Assembly: GCA_035578155.1 (NCBI GenBank)
Contig: JAPWDM010000001.1
Coordinates: 160,367,498 to 160,431,497, forward strand
Length of the DNA stretch: 64,000 nt
Origin: Brachynemurus nebulosus
Taxonomy: Eukaryota > Arthropoda > Insecta > Neuroptera > Myrmeleontidae
Direction: 5' to 3'
Part shown: positions 11,866 through 23,224 of the stretch, in pieces
Position numbering within the stretch: the stretch's first letter is position 1
How the letters are laid out: the number at the start of each line of letters is the position of its first letter
Notes under the pieces: model-generated
Told to the model about the DNA's origin: nothing
Seen by the model: only the letters and a program-made list of their open reading frames with translations
The model's database searches: none
Made by a program: the position numbers and the translations under genes

Positions 11866-12660
11866 ATACAGTATCTCACAAAAGTGTTTAGACAAAAGTT
11901 TCTTTAAAGAAACTTAAAAATTTTATTTAATTCTTTACGAGATCTTTTGTAGAAAAGAAAATAAAAATAAGGGACATAAATTCTTCAAAATCTGTACTAC
12001 AAAATCATACTAATCAAAATCACAGCAAATATTATAACTTTGTTTAAAAAAATAAAATAAAATTAAGACATGTGTTATAGCACTCACAAAAGTCTTTAGA
12101 CAGAACAGTAAACAATAAAATTACATGTTCGGAACATAGGATAATAACTATTTTTGATATTTCGTTGCACATCCCTTTGCTTTAATTATTGTTTGCAAGC
12201 GATTGGGCATTGATGCGATTAACTTTGTTGTGAAATTCGGACTGTTTTGGCTATATTTATCAATTTAATGCTTTAATTAAAACCTGTTTATTAGAAATAT
12301 TACGTTTTCTTATTTGAACACTTCGATATTAGCCATAGATGTTCGATAAGGTTTACATCTAGTCACTGTGGAGGTGTATGAAAGTAAATGAGGCACGTAG
12401 TACAAGAACTACTGCTTCACTACAATGCCGAATGTTTAAGGTCATTGTCCTGTTTATAAATTAGTTTTTGGAAAGCTTTCGGATAAATTTACTTTTCTGG
12501 TGCTTGCACGCTAGTTCTTTTTAAAATATTACAATAAACATATTTATCCTTAATTTGATCCAAAAAATGTAAATTTCCAACAACTATACACCCCTACTCC
12601 ATGATAGACGTATGATCATGTTTGACACTGCAATAAATTATGTTTTCGAATGATTTTAGG
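11866..12660 (-). pseudogene. Decayed Tc1-like transposase element
   Basis: The plus-strand edge TACAGTATCTCACAAAAGTG is a typical Tc1-family terminus preceded by TA. A second related block, CACTCACAAAAGTCTTTAGA, lies at about 12090. On the minus strand, frames with stops and shifts show pieces of a Tc1 transposase in order: MPNRLQTIIKAKGCATKYQ (near the C-terminus) close to 12180, DVNLIEHLWLISK near 12330-12360 and DNDLKHS near 12430, the counterparts of the family's PN-IEHLW and DN-PKH motifs with the second catalytic Asp. Many stops and missing segments make this a dead copy. The outer (5') end was not found. Confidence 0.75.
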
Positions 12661-14410
12661 GCCTCGTATGTAGTTTGAGTATCTAAAATACTGAAATACT
12701 GAAGTGCTGAGTTGCTAATTAGTTAACGACAATGCTGACGATTAGTTAAATGTGGAAGAATTAAGAGCTGTAAAACCTTTGAAATTATATTGCCATACTT
12801 TTAAAGTAATAATTAGGTACACTGGCATACATATGTTTCAAATAATATTTTATTCCATAATAGATTAATGTTTCATTTGGCTGGGATGTTGAACTCCAGA
12901 TGAGTTGAAGAAATGGGCCAATATAATACATAAATATTCTCACTTACAAGTAAAACTACCCAAGTGCCACTTGCCAATCTTCTTAAAACTTTTGCTGGCG
13001 TGTAGAATATGCAAAAGCCCAAGGCCCCAATTTTCACCCCTACAGCCCCCCTTATGAACCCGACCCAGATTTAACCTATACCAATAAATAGGTCTTTTAA
13101 AGAGGAGCATTTCGTTAATTTAAAGTTTTCCTCTATCTCTTCTAGTTTTCGAGATATCTTAAGAAATATGATTTGAATCTCCTACTATAGGGGCTCCTTT
13201 TTCAATATATTAGATCTTGTGAGAGACAACTATATTACGAGCGTGTCTGATACATAAACTTACGTGCATTCTTATTGGATGAATTATTTTCAGTTTATAT
13301 AAATTCGAGTATATCTCAGAAATTTAATAATGTCTAAGATAATTAAGATCATCTGATATTTTATTCAAATCAAGTTTTCTCAAAACTATCATTTTTTTAG
13401 ATACGTGAGGTTAGTGTGACACGGCAGAATACCTGTATGTGCATCTTCTTAATCTACGAGTTTCCTCTCGTCTCTCAAATCAATATAGACTTAGACGACA
13501 CACCAGGAAGATCATTTTGGAAATAGATAGCATTTGAAATTTCTGCTATTCTCTCTGAAATAGCATTCCATTCCGGTAATCTTCAGATGGCAAACAAGAG
13601 AAACTAGAGCTACCTACTGTAAATTTTAAATTTTTTACGGTAAACAAACTTGGAAAATATTCGGTAGAACGAGCGTTGGAATCAGTCATTATTCTTGATT
13701 TGATTTTATTTGAATGGCCAACGGAATACTCTGAAAATGGGACTGAAAATACAACATTGTTAAACTTGCCGTAAGAAACTGCAAGAGTCAGATTAGAAGT
13801 TATATTTTCTAATCTAAAGACGGTAAGCTATTTGTAATATCTGCAGGGAAACCTAGAAATTTGAAAGTAAACTCCAAAAAAATACGTACTGTACCTCCCT
13901 ACGATTTTAGCATCATGGCTATTTTTTATCGTCATTAATTTAATGATTTTTTTTCTTATTTATTTTCTTATCCAGCAACATTTTTTTTTTATTATTTACA
14001 TTTTCAAATATCCTTATGAGCTCTGAGTATAACCAACATGAAAGAAAGAATTTCTTTATCGTTTTAAAAACAGGTTTTTTTATAATTTTTATTAAATTCG
14101 AGGAAATGGCTTATAAACATATCAGCCGAAAATACAATTGATGATTGCAGCAATAATGAAGTATTTAAAAATTTGTATGTAATAATATCATTTAATATAT
14201 TTGTAATAATAATAAATTAATAATAATAATAATAATAATATTAATAAATATTTATTATCGTTTTTAAATTGATAGATTAATTTTTTATTTGCATTGTATG
14301 TATTAGAATTGATTGCAATGATTTAAATATGATTAAAGTATACACTGTTTATGATAACAAGAGTACATACATATGTACTGGAGCTATGGTTATCTCAACC
14401 TATATTATGA
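12661..14410. other. AT-rich sequence, no gene recognised
   Basis: Nothing protein-like was found. A (TAA)n/(ATA)n microsatellite lies at about 14215-14242. Around 13020-13080 there is a GC-richer patch (ACAGCCCCCCTTATGAACCC) with no recognisable ends. Confidence 0.55.
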
Positions 14411-14723
14411 ATTTATGGAATAGAATAGAATAGAATATATTTTTTCGAACAACGGTACAATATTTTACAAAGATTTTTATGTAAATATAATACGTGACTT
14501 AAATCTAGGTACCTACCACTAGTGCTTAACCCTAACCTAACATGTACAATACTAAATAATTACAATACATGAAAAAACTTAATTAATAGTGACTCAATAC
14601 AAAGGAAAATTTTCAAAAAACCGTTAAACATGAATAATTAAAAATAAAATAAAAACTTAACCTAAAATCACTTACGCACACACTTTCTCTTCACTTACTC
14701 CGTCTTCACGTACACATTTGACA

Positions 14724-14736
14724 CCCCCCCCCCCCC
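14724..14736 (+). repeat. 13-bp poly-C run
   Basis: Thirteen C in a row followed by GCGGCCG, at the start of the LINE 3' UTR (poly-G on the element's sense strand). Confidence 0.9.
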
Positions 14737-14744
14737 GCGGCCGA

Positions 14745-17306
14745 GGGCAGTCATGGTCGGGAGATATCCATCGGCAGGATGAGCTTCTTGCTCCGCTTGG
14801 ACAGTACGTCAACTACATCAAGAACAGGTTCAACGCCTGATTCTTGATGTAGTTGACGTACCGGGGTACGTCGCGGGGCGTTCAGGATAAGACGAAATAT
14901 CCTGTTCTGGAACAGTTGCAATTTGGCAATGTTGCCAGATGAAACAGTGCACCACACAGGTGCGGCGTATGTGACGATGGGCCGGATGCACGTCTTGTAC
15001 AACGGTATTTTCTTCGCCGTCGGGATGACATTGGAGATGAGTAAAGGCCGCAGACGGGCAGCAGTACATTCGCCGGCGATTCGTCTTCGTGTTAGAGCTG
15101 TCTTGAACGTGAGTTTACGGTCGAGGTACAGACCGAGATACTTGATGACGGGTGACGTAGTGATTCGGGAGTCGCCGCATCGAAGTTGGGAACGTGGAAG
15201 CAGCCTGGAGTCGGTGAAGATGACCGCTTCGGTCTTGCTGGAGTTGACTTTGATGCGGTTTTCCTGGAAGTAGTCCTAGAGGGTGGTGAGCATTTTTTCA
15301 ATCCGCCTCTCAGCAGTCGACTGGTTCGCTCTCGTTGATGAGGTGAAGACGGCAGTATCATCAGCGTACAGGGCGATCTGGACCTTGGGTGGCATCTTGG
15401 GAATGTCGCTGATGTATAAGCTGAACAGGACAGGCCCAAGGATCGAACCTTGGGGCACGCCGGCTGGTATCTGGAGGACGCTGGACTTGGCGTCGCCGCT
15501 TTCGACATAAAAGCTCCGGTTGGTGAGGTAGTTCTGGATGATCTTGGTGATATACATTGGTACATCATGGGACTGTAGCTTGGCGATGAGGTTGGCGTGT
15601 CATACATTGTCGAAAGCTTTCTCGATATCCAGAGATACCAGCGTCGTGTTCAGCTACTTGCGTAGTCCGCGGGTGATGTGATCGGTAATCCTATCGAGCT
15701 GGCGCATCGTTGAGTGACCGGATCTGAAACCAAATTGATCATTTGGAATTAGTTCATGTTCCTCTATGCGTAATAGAAGGCGGGTGTGGGTGACTTTTTC
15801 AAGGAGTTTGCTGATCGAAGGAAGCAGGCTGATAGATCGGTAGCTGGTGGGGAGTTTCGGTGGTTTTCCCGGTTTGAGAAGAGGAACAACTTTTGCCACT
15901 TTCCACTGTTGCGGGAAGTAACTAAGTTGTAAACAGCTGTTGAAGATATGTTTCATCTAAGGAAGGGCTTTCTTCGGCAGCTTTTTCAGGTGCCGGTTGG
16001 AAATGGTGTCGGCGCCGTAGGCCTTACGATTTCTTGCTTTCCTAATGTGTTTACTGATCTCCCCCACAGTTGTGGGTTTGATAGTAATCGGCAGGGCAGA
16101 CGCATTCGCGATTTCGGCGGCTGTGTGCAATACCCGCGCTTTCACGTGGATGCGGCAGTTGCTCTCCGATGTTGTGCGCCTCCTGGAATGATTCCGCGAT
16201 AATTTGGATTTTCTCCGAAGAATCTGTAACTAACAAATTGTCTTTGTTTAGTGCTGGTATTGTCGCGTCACGTGGTTTGAACGAGCGAATTAGCTGCAAA
16301 AAGTCCTGGTTTGAGTCAATCCGCTGTTCAACGTAGTCGTTAAATAGTCGTCCGCGTTCGTCACGTATTTTGTCACGTATCTGTCTGGTTAATTCCGTCT
16401 GTAAGTTCTTGTAATGTATCTGTCGTGTTCGCTGGTACAGTCGTCTTTGTCTATTCCGTTCCCGGATTAGTTCAAGGATTTCGGGAATCGGGTTATAGGT
16501 GTAGGCGCTGGGGACACGTTTGGTCGGGATACAATGCTTACGAACATTGATCCCTTCGTTTATCATAGTCCTGAATTTGCGCCAGTCCGCATTAGCAAAA
16601 TCCTGCACTGTTACGGGTTTAGGTTTTTTCACACGAAAGCAGAAGTCCGTAATGACAGGAACATGGTCGGATTCAGGTCCCTGGATGGTGTAGGTATGAC
16701 AGGAACGGGTGTTCATGTTTTTGGTGATGGTTAGATCGATGGTGGGACCGTCCGGGAACAGTAGTTCAGTTCTAGTCTCTTCGAGAAGCCGCATTAATAT
16801 CCTCCCGTTGGTGTTGATGTCGGTCGTTGCCTTATTCCACGCTGGGTGGAACGCGTTAAAGTCGTCAGCCAGTAGTGTGTGAGGACTGCGGTCGAGGAGC
16901 TTCTCGAAGTCGTCTGCATCAATTTGGCCGGGTGTGTATGCGGCGGTGACGATGAATGGTGGCGTCGCCTCGATCAGCACGCTGACATGTTCGGCGACCT
17001 CCGGATTCGGAGGTCGGGCATTGCACTATGCTTGACACCCTTACGGATGAGAAATGCTACGCCCCCTCCTTGGCGGTGTTTCCTGTCTTTACGATGAATT
17101 TTGTAGCCTGGAACAGAAAGAGTTTTATTAGGTTTGAGCCAGGTCTCTGTGATGGCAGTAGCATCAACGTTGTCGGTGTGCAGCAGAGCAAGAAATTCTT
17201 CTTTCTTCATCAAAAGACCACCGCCGATGTTCAAGTTGAGTAGGCGAAACCGCTTAGTTAAAGCGGCTGGCCCACTCGTAGATAGCAATGGCACGTTGGA
17301 AGCCAT
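14745..17306 (-). pseudogene. LINE ORF2: endonuclease plus reverse transcriptase, broken
   Basis: The ORF2 protein would nick target DNA and prime reverse transcription. The first segment (17306-16974) holds the APE-type endonuclease start, with NLNIGG and the catalytic-Glu motif ITETWL. A frameshift near 16975 moves to the next frame (16980-16051), which has LADDFNAFHPAWN (the usual GDFN Gly is Asp here) and SDHVPVI near the domain end. The RT part lies in further frames: PLLKPGKPP and YRSISLLP (15956-15654), then GVPQGSILGPVLFSLYISD and the catalytic YADD (15557-15276). The C-terminal segment with YAAPVWC ends near 14751. At least two in-frame stops (about 15650 and 15275) and two or more frameshifts make it non-functional. 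ORF2 starts inside the end of ORF1, an overlap of about 50 bp that is common in Jockey-type elements. Confidence 0.9.
14804..14861. repeat. Perfect 21-bp inverted repeat inside LINE ORF2
   Basis: 14804-14824 is the exact reverse complement of 14841-14861, with a 16-base spacer that itself contains CAGG/CCTG. It lies in the C-terminal part of ORF2, where the encoded peptide (VRQLHQESGVEPVLDVVDVL) still looks like normal protein. Confidence 0.95.
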
Positions 17307-18036
17307 CGGAGCAACTACGAAGTTTGCTGTTCATTTCACGAACAGACTGGATCATGGTTTTGATATCACATAACTGATTCAGTTGATTCAGCTCTGTGGC
17401 AAATGTGAAAAGATAATCCGAAGATGATCCGAAACTGGATGTGGATTGGATTGGAGCTTGTGTTGGTTCAGGAACTGGGGCGGGAATTCCTGGAGCTGGT
17501 GTAGGTGGCGGGGCAGGAGCAGTTGCTGATGGCTTCTGTGCTGGACGTTGCCGCCGTTGTGGAAGCGCTGGAAAAGCGGTTGTATTCTTTAGTACTGGGA
17601 ACGGCGCTGGAGCTACGGGAACAGGAGCTGGCATAGTGGTTTTGAACGAGGGGTTGAAAATGGGGGCCGGTGCCGGAACGTATGCAGGTCGCTTTGGAGG
17701 CGCGCGTCTGGACTGCATTCTTCGTTGATATTCCAGGAGAGATGGACATTGTCGGTAATTTGCCGGATGTGACTCACGGCAGTTGGAGCAGGTGGCTGGA
17801 GTATCCCTGGTCTTCTCACAGGTCTTCGTGGCGTGCGTGTCACCGCATTTCACGTACCGATGTTGACTGCCGCAATTTCGGTACGCATGTCCGTGCTTCT
17901 GGCACCTGAAACATTGGGTAGTGCCGCCGGTTTTCTTATAGCGTTCCCAGTATGTCCGGGTTCCCAGAACATACGGGATCTTCTTGATTTGGGACAATGA
18001 AGTCCCATTGGCGAAGTTAACCTTATGACTTCCCAT
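17254..18036 (-). CDS. LINE ORF1, gag-like CCHC protein (partial)
   Basis: A 260-residue frame encoding the C-terminal part of a Jockey-type ORF1 nucleic-acid-binding protein, which binds element RNA in the ribonucleoprotein. Knuckle 1 is intact: C42, C45, H50, C55. In knuckle 2 the first Cys is replaced by Tyr61 (then C64, H68, C73). Knuckle 3 has C83, C86, H90, C97. A Pro/Ala-rich linker (about 118-190) and a short helical tail follow. The first Met lies just downstream of a stop and of the probable truncation point, so the real start is missing. The frame is open but probably inert because of the truncation and the lost Cys. The Gly/Ala-rich plus-strand frame opposite (17441-17728) is its shadow. 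Confidence 0.85.
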   Translation of the reverse strand: MGSHKVNFANGTSLSQIKKIPYVLGTRTYWERYKKTGGTTQCFRCQKHGHAYRNCGSQHRYVKCGDTHATKTCEKTRDTPATCSNCRESHPANYRQCPSLLEYQRRMQSRRAPPKRPAYVPAPAPIFNPSFKTTMPAPVPVAPAPFPVLKNTTAFPALPQRRQRPAQKPSATAPAPPPTPAPGIPAPVPEPTQAPIQSTSSFGSSSDYLFTFATELNQLNQLCDIKTMIQSVREMNSKLRSCSDGFQRAIAIYEWASRFN

Positions 18037-18468
18037 TGTACGCCCTTTCGGAATTTATGGTTTGTCTTTTGTTATATATACGACACTGTGTATTATGGGC
18101 GCAAGCCAAAAAGGACCTTTTTACCAACATATGCATTTATCTTTGTCTATCGTATTTATAAAAATAGAACTTTACTCACTGACTCATATAATTACTTCGT
18201 TTGGTTGATAACTATGTAAATAATGCAATTTGTGTTCCCCTCACCGCAATTTCTAGACGTTTTTTTCTGCTTGTGCCCATAATACTTTATTCTGTAGTGT
18301 TTACAATAGAGAATGTGTAGGTACCTAATTTAAAAAAATCTTAAATTTTTTTTTTATTAAACAAATTTTTTAAATAATAAAGTTTTTGGTGAAATTTTAA
18401 ACGGATGCTGACGAAACTTGGCATAGAAACGTGCATGGAAACTAAAGAGACATTCGAAATGCCTAAAC

Positions 18469-18540
18469 CAGCGTTTCTCAAACTTTTTTCAGTCAGTCGG
18501 CCCGGTCGAATAATTTTGGCGGATCGGTCATATCTGGGAT
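18469..18540 (+). mobile_element. hAT terminus fragment (CAGCGTTTCTCAAAC)
   Basis: CAGCGTTTCTCAAACTTTTT closely matches a widespread hAT terminus and the MITE at 35400. The GC-richer CGGCCCGGTCG block follows, as usual for such ends. No opposite terminus or duplicated octamer was found. Confidence 0.55.
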
Positions 18541-18584
18541 CATATATGACGATTATCAGTTTCCTAAATTACATTTATACTTAG

Positions 18585-19470
18585 TATGAAATATCGTTTT
18601 CCGACCACTTGGCTGACCATATAATTCAGATAAATATGGATATTTTCTTAAGCATTACAAAATTGTTTAAAAGCAATTATTTAATTTTAAATAGAATTAT
18701 TCTAGCCTGAAATTATTTTCGCCATTAATTGAAATATAACATATAAGGTCATATAATATGAAATGTCGTTTTCCGACCACTCGGACTACAATGTAACTCA
18801 AATAAATATCGTCACTTTCTTAACCATTAGAGAAATATTTAATAGTGTATTATTCAACGAGCTGATAATGATAGCTATTTCTCACGAAGATGAAATTGCA
18901 ACACGAGCCGAGTTTATGAGGCGAGTGTCGTAATGCATCTGAGTGAGTAATAGCCGTTGCAAGCGAGTAGAATTGATTTTCTTCCTTTTTGATTTAAATA
19001 AAATTGAATATAAATTTTAAATCAAAAGAATTAAATTTCTAATCTATTTCTAATTTCATTAAATGTTTGTATATTAAGTAGATATGGAAATGATCAAAAC
19101 AAAATATAAACTACTTTGTTTACTTGCACGTTACCAGGCAACATATATTAAGTTAAAATTTGATACATATACACAAAACAAATACCAGCCCATTGAATAA
19201 TGTTTAATACGGTGATTTCATTGGTCGAAGGGTATTGAGTAATGATCATTCCTCCACACCTTTGAATAATGCCTAACTTTCTAAACAATTAACGGATATG
19301 TAATGAGTGTGTTCTTCAATAGGAGTAGAAAAAAGCAATTTTTTAATTTTAAATAGAATTTATTTAGACTGGAATCATTTTTGCCATTAGTTAGAATCAC
19401 ATTAGGTGTTGTAATATGAAATGTTCTTTTTCGTCCACTTGGTTGATCATATTTCCCCATCAAGTTAGTC
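18585..19470 (+). repeat. 173-bp tandem repeat, split by an insertion
   Basis: Units beginning TATGAAATRTCGTTTTCCGA start at 18585 and 18758, a period of 173 bp. A third partial unit (TATGAAATGTTCTTTTTCGT) starts at 19415. Unit two is interrupted at about 18842 by the dispersed repeat R1 and resumes at about 19333 with AAGCAATTTTTTAATTTTAA. The uninterrupted unit one therefore gives the empty site. Confidence 0.8.
18842..19332 (+). mobile_element. Dispersed repeat R1, copy 1
   Basis: A block of about 490 bp nearly identical to 22624-23120 (roughly 88 percent by eye). Shared landmarks are CAACGAGCTGATAATGATAG, the ACACGAGCC...GGCGAGTGTCG inverted motif, GAATATAAATTTTAAATC and CACACCTTTGAATAATGCC. 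Its edges are set by the tandem repeat it interrupts. There is no coding capacity and no clear TIR. Confidence 0.8.
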
Positions 19471-19686
19471 CCAACATTCTCTTTGTTTAAACAAATAGTT
19501 ATACCATACTGTGCTAGTCGTGTGCTATCATGTGTCGTAAATAGGACAAAAAACTAAATCACAAAATTGGATTTTCGTGCAGCCACAAATTCGTTTTGCG
19601 CCTAAAGTTAACCCTACTGTTAAACTACTAACCCTACTCCTCTTATTAAAACAAAAATGTTGCACTCTATTCTGCTAGACTTAATA

Positions 19687-19760
19687 CAGAGCCAGATTTG
19701 CCGAAAGTGCCGCCCTAGGTACCGTGAAAAATACCGCTCCTGCCTTTTACTTAAAAAAGA
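19687..19760 (+). mobile_element. Possible hAT terminus (CAGAGCCAGATTTGCC)
   Basis: CAGAGCCAGATTTGCCGAAA resembles the hAT ends at 3083 and 7959 and is followed by GCCGCCCTAGGTACC-type GC-rich sequence. No right end was identified. Confidence 0.45.
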
Positions 19761-19870
19761 AAGTCTAACTTTTCCTACTTTTTCAGAACTTTATTAATGT
19801 AAGAGTTGTTCACCATTGTTCGTTTACATGTTACTATACATACATTACGTTACTACCTGGTACATACATA

Positions 19871-20810
19871 GGGGAAGGTCGCCCAAAGCGGGTACCCCTC
19901 TTAAAGCGGGTAAGCGCTTGTATATCGTTGTATCGAATGTTTTTGTCAGGTCGTGTATATACCGAGATTAACCGAATATCAACCAATATCAATCAGCTGT
20001 ACTTGAACGCTTGTGTCGTTTAATGCCCTAGTTAAGCTTCATCAAATTTTTTTGTTGGTTTTGTTAAAAATTTTGACGATAAATATTTTGTGTCTGGTCA
20101 CAAACCTTTTTATTTGTAATCTTTTTGGTATTACCATATTATGTTATCATCATTTGACTTTTAATGTAGAAAAAGGTAGATATGTATCGGCTTTCATTTT
20201 GAAATTATTCTAACTTAACAAAATTAAGTCTTTTTGGGCAAAGCGGGTAGACAAAACAGAAGCATCTTAATGGAAAAAACTGTTGGAAAGGGAAAAAAAA
20301 TAAAAAATCTTCTTTTTACGACGGAATGAGGGAAAAAGCTTAAAAAAAATATTTCTGCCTTGTTTGTGGTGATTTTGATGTGGACCACCTGAAGTAATAT
20401 ACTCCAATATGGAGGTTGTAAAGAAAGTTACAGTTAATTGTTATAAATTTATTATTTTTGTCTTTTTTCAATTTTTTTTACTTAATTATTATTATTGTTA
20501 AGTTCTATATGATTAAGAAAGTTTATATTATAAAATAATAACAGTATTTAAGTACATAATGTACTTACCCGTTTTGCCCAAAGGGTGTTACCCGCTTTAG
20601 GATACCTATACGGGCAAAGCGGGTTTTTGCAGAGGTTTTGTATTTTCTTTATTAAAAATAAATATCGTATAAATATTTCTTAAGCAAAGTTTCTTTTTAA
20701 AGTTCGATAACTATTCTATCTGATAATATAAAAAAGATCTGCTTATCGAGGTCAAGAGTCACTTTTTTGGGCGTTTAATCTTAGCTTACCCGCTTTGGGC
20801 GACCTTCCCC
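19871..20810. mobile_element. TA-flanked MITE with AAAGCGGGTA motifs
   Basis: Inverted ends begin GGGGAAGGTCGCCCAAAGCG and are flanked by TA on both sides. The motif AAAGCGGGTA, or its complement TACCCGCTTT with small changes, occurs at least seven times: two near the left end, one near 20238 and four between 20570 and 20800. The interior is otherwise AT-rich. The terminus resembles the MITE at 1318 in its GGGGA start and TA target, but the body differs. No transposase is present; the ORF 20013-20213 is chance. Confidence 0.9.
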
Positions 20811-20812
20811 TA

Positions 20813-22623
20813 CATTTATTTAGGTTATTATAATTTAATTTTGTAAAGGTGAGATTCACCAAAAAAAAAAGAAAAAATAAATCGATTTTTTTCATAATTA
20901 TGTTCCTTAAGGTGTCAGAAATATTGCTAAAATTTTTATTTATAAAAAAAATAAAAAATCAAGAAGTTATGGGCATTTTAGTGCACACACTTTACTATAA
21001 TTCAATATAAAAAAAATACCCCAGCATCTGCATAACATAGCGAATTTCCAAATATTGGGCACTGCCGGATCTCATCTAAGACCTGTACCCATCTAAAATG
21101 TATTCGACTAACTGATCAGCATTGTTTATACTGTTCCACTGCTTCACTGATATCATGTATCAATTAGTGTCTTCATTATGTAAACGGATAGACATAAATT
21201 ATTATGTGACATATATGATATATCTATGTTATGCATGCAGGTATAAAAATTAAATTATAAAAATACATTTAGAGATGCGAGCGTAGTCTTGCAAAATTTT
21301 ATGAGGAGATACATATTTGATCAGTAAAAGAAAAATATTACACAATATACAATACATTTTAATTAATAATTAGATTTTTAAAAATAAATAAAAAAAGAAA
21401 TAAACTTGTTAACTGCGTACATAAATAGATGATTATAATGAAAATGATATACCATTAAGTGATTATACCTAACTAAAAGTCCAATACCGTACACAGGTAC
21501 ATTATAGTACAATTATGCATATCAACATATCTATACATATGTTAAATGTAAGCCACTAGAGTTTTGTTACATGGTTATATAAATATTAATTTAAATTTTT
21601 GAGTTACATTATAGTTTTTAGACCCCCGTACTAGTTTTGACACTCCTGGAAAAATTTTCAATTTTGACACAATCATAAATTATTGAACTACAATTTCTGA
21701 ATCTAGACGTACAGAAATTTATGTAACTTGCTTGCGAGCAATTGGACTTCGTTGGGGGAACAACAATTCCTGGAAAAGCTATTCCCCTCGTTTCATTTTG
21801 CGGAACTATTGAGAAGGATCACTGTATATATTTTGAACTATATTGACAAATTAAATTTGAAACGAATATGTTTTGTTTGCACAAATAAAAGGAAACTGAT
21901 AAAATGGACTGTTACATTAGACAAAGTGAAACATTTAAAAACTTACAAATTTTCGTAAAATAAACTTATCTTCAGTTAAATACAGTTGAAAATATAGATA
22001 AAAAAAATTGAAAAAGATCACTCTTCTGTTTAACATTTATATGTATGTATAAGGGAGTAATGACGAATAACCATCAAATTAAGACGATTAAGAAAACGGT
22101 GAGAAATTCTATTTAGTTATTATTGTATTGGTTAATGCTCTGGTAATGTTTAAGTCTAAATTAAAAAGCACTTTACTGATATAGAAAAATTTCTATTGAA
22201 TAGGTAGGTATACTATTAAAAATTCATTTTTGTTCAATACTAACCTTGATGTTTGGTTTCCTTGATATCAACTTAAACTATATTATTAACCGGAAATTTT
22301 TGCATTTAATAGTACACTGATCTATAACTCAAATTCTTTGATAGTTCTATAAAGAAATAAGAAAAAGAAATTGTATGTAAGAAACCATTAGAGAGAAACG
22401 ATTTTACATATTTATACAATCTTTCTTCCAAATTACGGGTAAGGGGGCAAAAATATTTCATTTTAAGCTTAATATTTTGTAAATGGAGTTTAAAAATTAA
22501 AAATGGTAAAGGAACCGCAACTTCATTTTACAAATCCTTTTTAACGATATCTATCCTACACAATATGGTACGTTAAAAAATATTCATCCCCACTTTACAA
22601 TATAGAAAAGTATCTAAAAGAAT
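20813..22623. other. AT-rich sequence with one repeat end
   Basis: Apart from the repeat terminus at 21008-21105, I see nothing identifiable. The ORF 21728-21958 has no recognisable domain. Confidence 0.5.
21008..21105 (-). repeat. Repeat R3 terminus (minus copy)
   Basis: The reverse complement matches the sequence ending at about 46143: ...TTGGAAATTCGCTATGTTATGCAGATGCTG...GGGGTATTTT, with the preceding GATGAGATCC block. This is one of three copies of the same end (also 45660-46145 and 62035-62275). Confidence 0.8.
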
Positions 22624-23120
22624 AATAGTATATTATTTAACGAGCTAGTAATGATAGCTATTGCTCACGAAGATGAAATTGCGACACGAGCCAAGCTTGC
22701 GTGGCGAGTGTCGCAATGCATCTGAGTGAGTAGTAGCCATTGCAAGCGAGTAGAATACGATATTTTTTCTACGACTTTTTTATTTAAATAAAATTGAATA
22801 TAAATTTTAAATCCAATTTTTAATCTATTTCTAATTTCATCAAATGTTTGTATAATATGCATAAAACGATCAAAACAAAATATAAACTACTTTGTTTACT
22901 TGAACGTTACTACGCAACATATATTAAATTAAACTTGATACATACATTATTCAAAAAAAAAATCGCAAACCCATTGAATAATGGTTAATACTGTGATTTC
23001 ATTGGTCAAAAAGGTATTGAGTAATGATCATTCTTCCACACCTTTGAATAATGCCGAACTTTCTGAACAATTAACAGATATATGTATAATGAGTGTGTTC
23101 TTCAACAGGAGTAGAAAAAA
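22624..23120 (+). mobile_element. Dispersed repeat R1, copy 2
   Basis: Second copy of the repeat at 18842-19332, in the same orientation. It differs mainly by substitutions and a few small indels. Both end in GAGTGTGTTCTTCAA followed by GGAGTAGAAAA. The short ORFs inside are not conserved between the copies. Confidence 0.8.
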
Positions 23121-23224
23121 AAGATTTTCCTATATATTAATTAAAACTCACAGTTGTAGCATATCCGTACAAAACATGTAGTACAGTCATCTGGTAGTTT
23201 TACCTGGAAAGTTTTCTGGGAGTT

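Larger units (their letters stand above)
14412..18050 (-). mobile_element. Jockey-like LINE, 5'-truncated and broken
   Basis: On the minus strand, in order: a gag-like ORF1 with CCHC knuckles (18036-17254), an ORF2 with APE endonuclease and reverse transcriptase (17306-14745, broken), a 3' UTR, and a terminal (TATTC)n tail at about 14436-14417. ORF1 starts only some 40 residues before the first knuckle, where family members usually have a longer N-terminal part. An in-frame stop lies about 24 bp upstream, so the copy is 5'-truncated near 18050. GC content is far higher than the surroundings, another sign of insertion. Confidence 0.92.

Noticed and set aside
15092..15607. 171-codon minus-strand ORF rich in Ser, Pro and Arg
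   Set aside because: It is an off-frame shadow of the LINE reverse transcriptase; the RT motifs lie in the neighbouring frame.
17441..17728. 95-codon plus-strand Gly/Ala-rich ORF
   Set aside because: It is the antisense of the Pro/Ala-rich linker of LINE ORF1.
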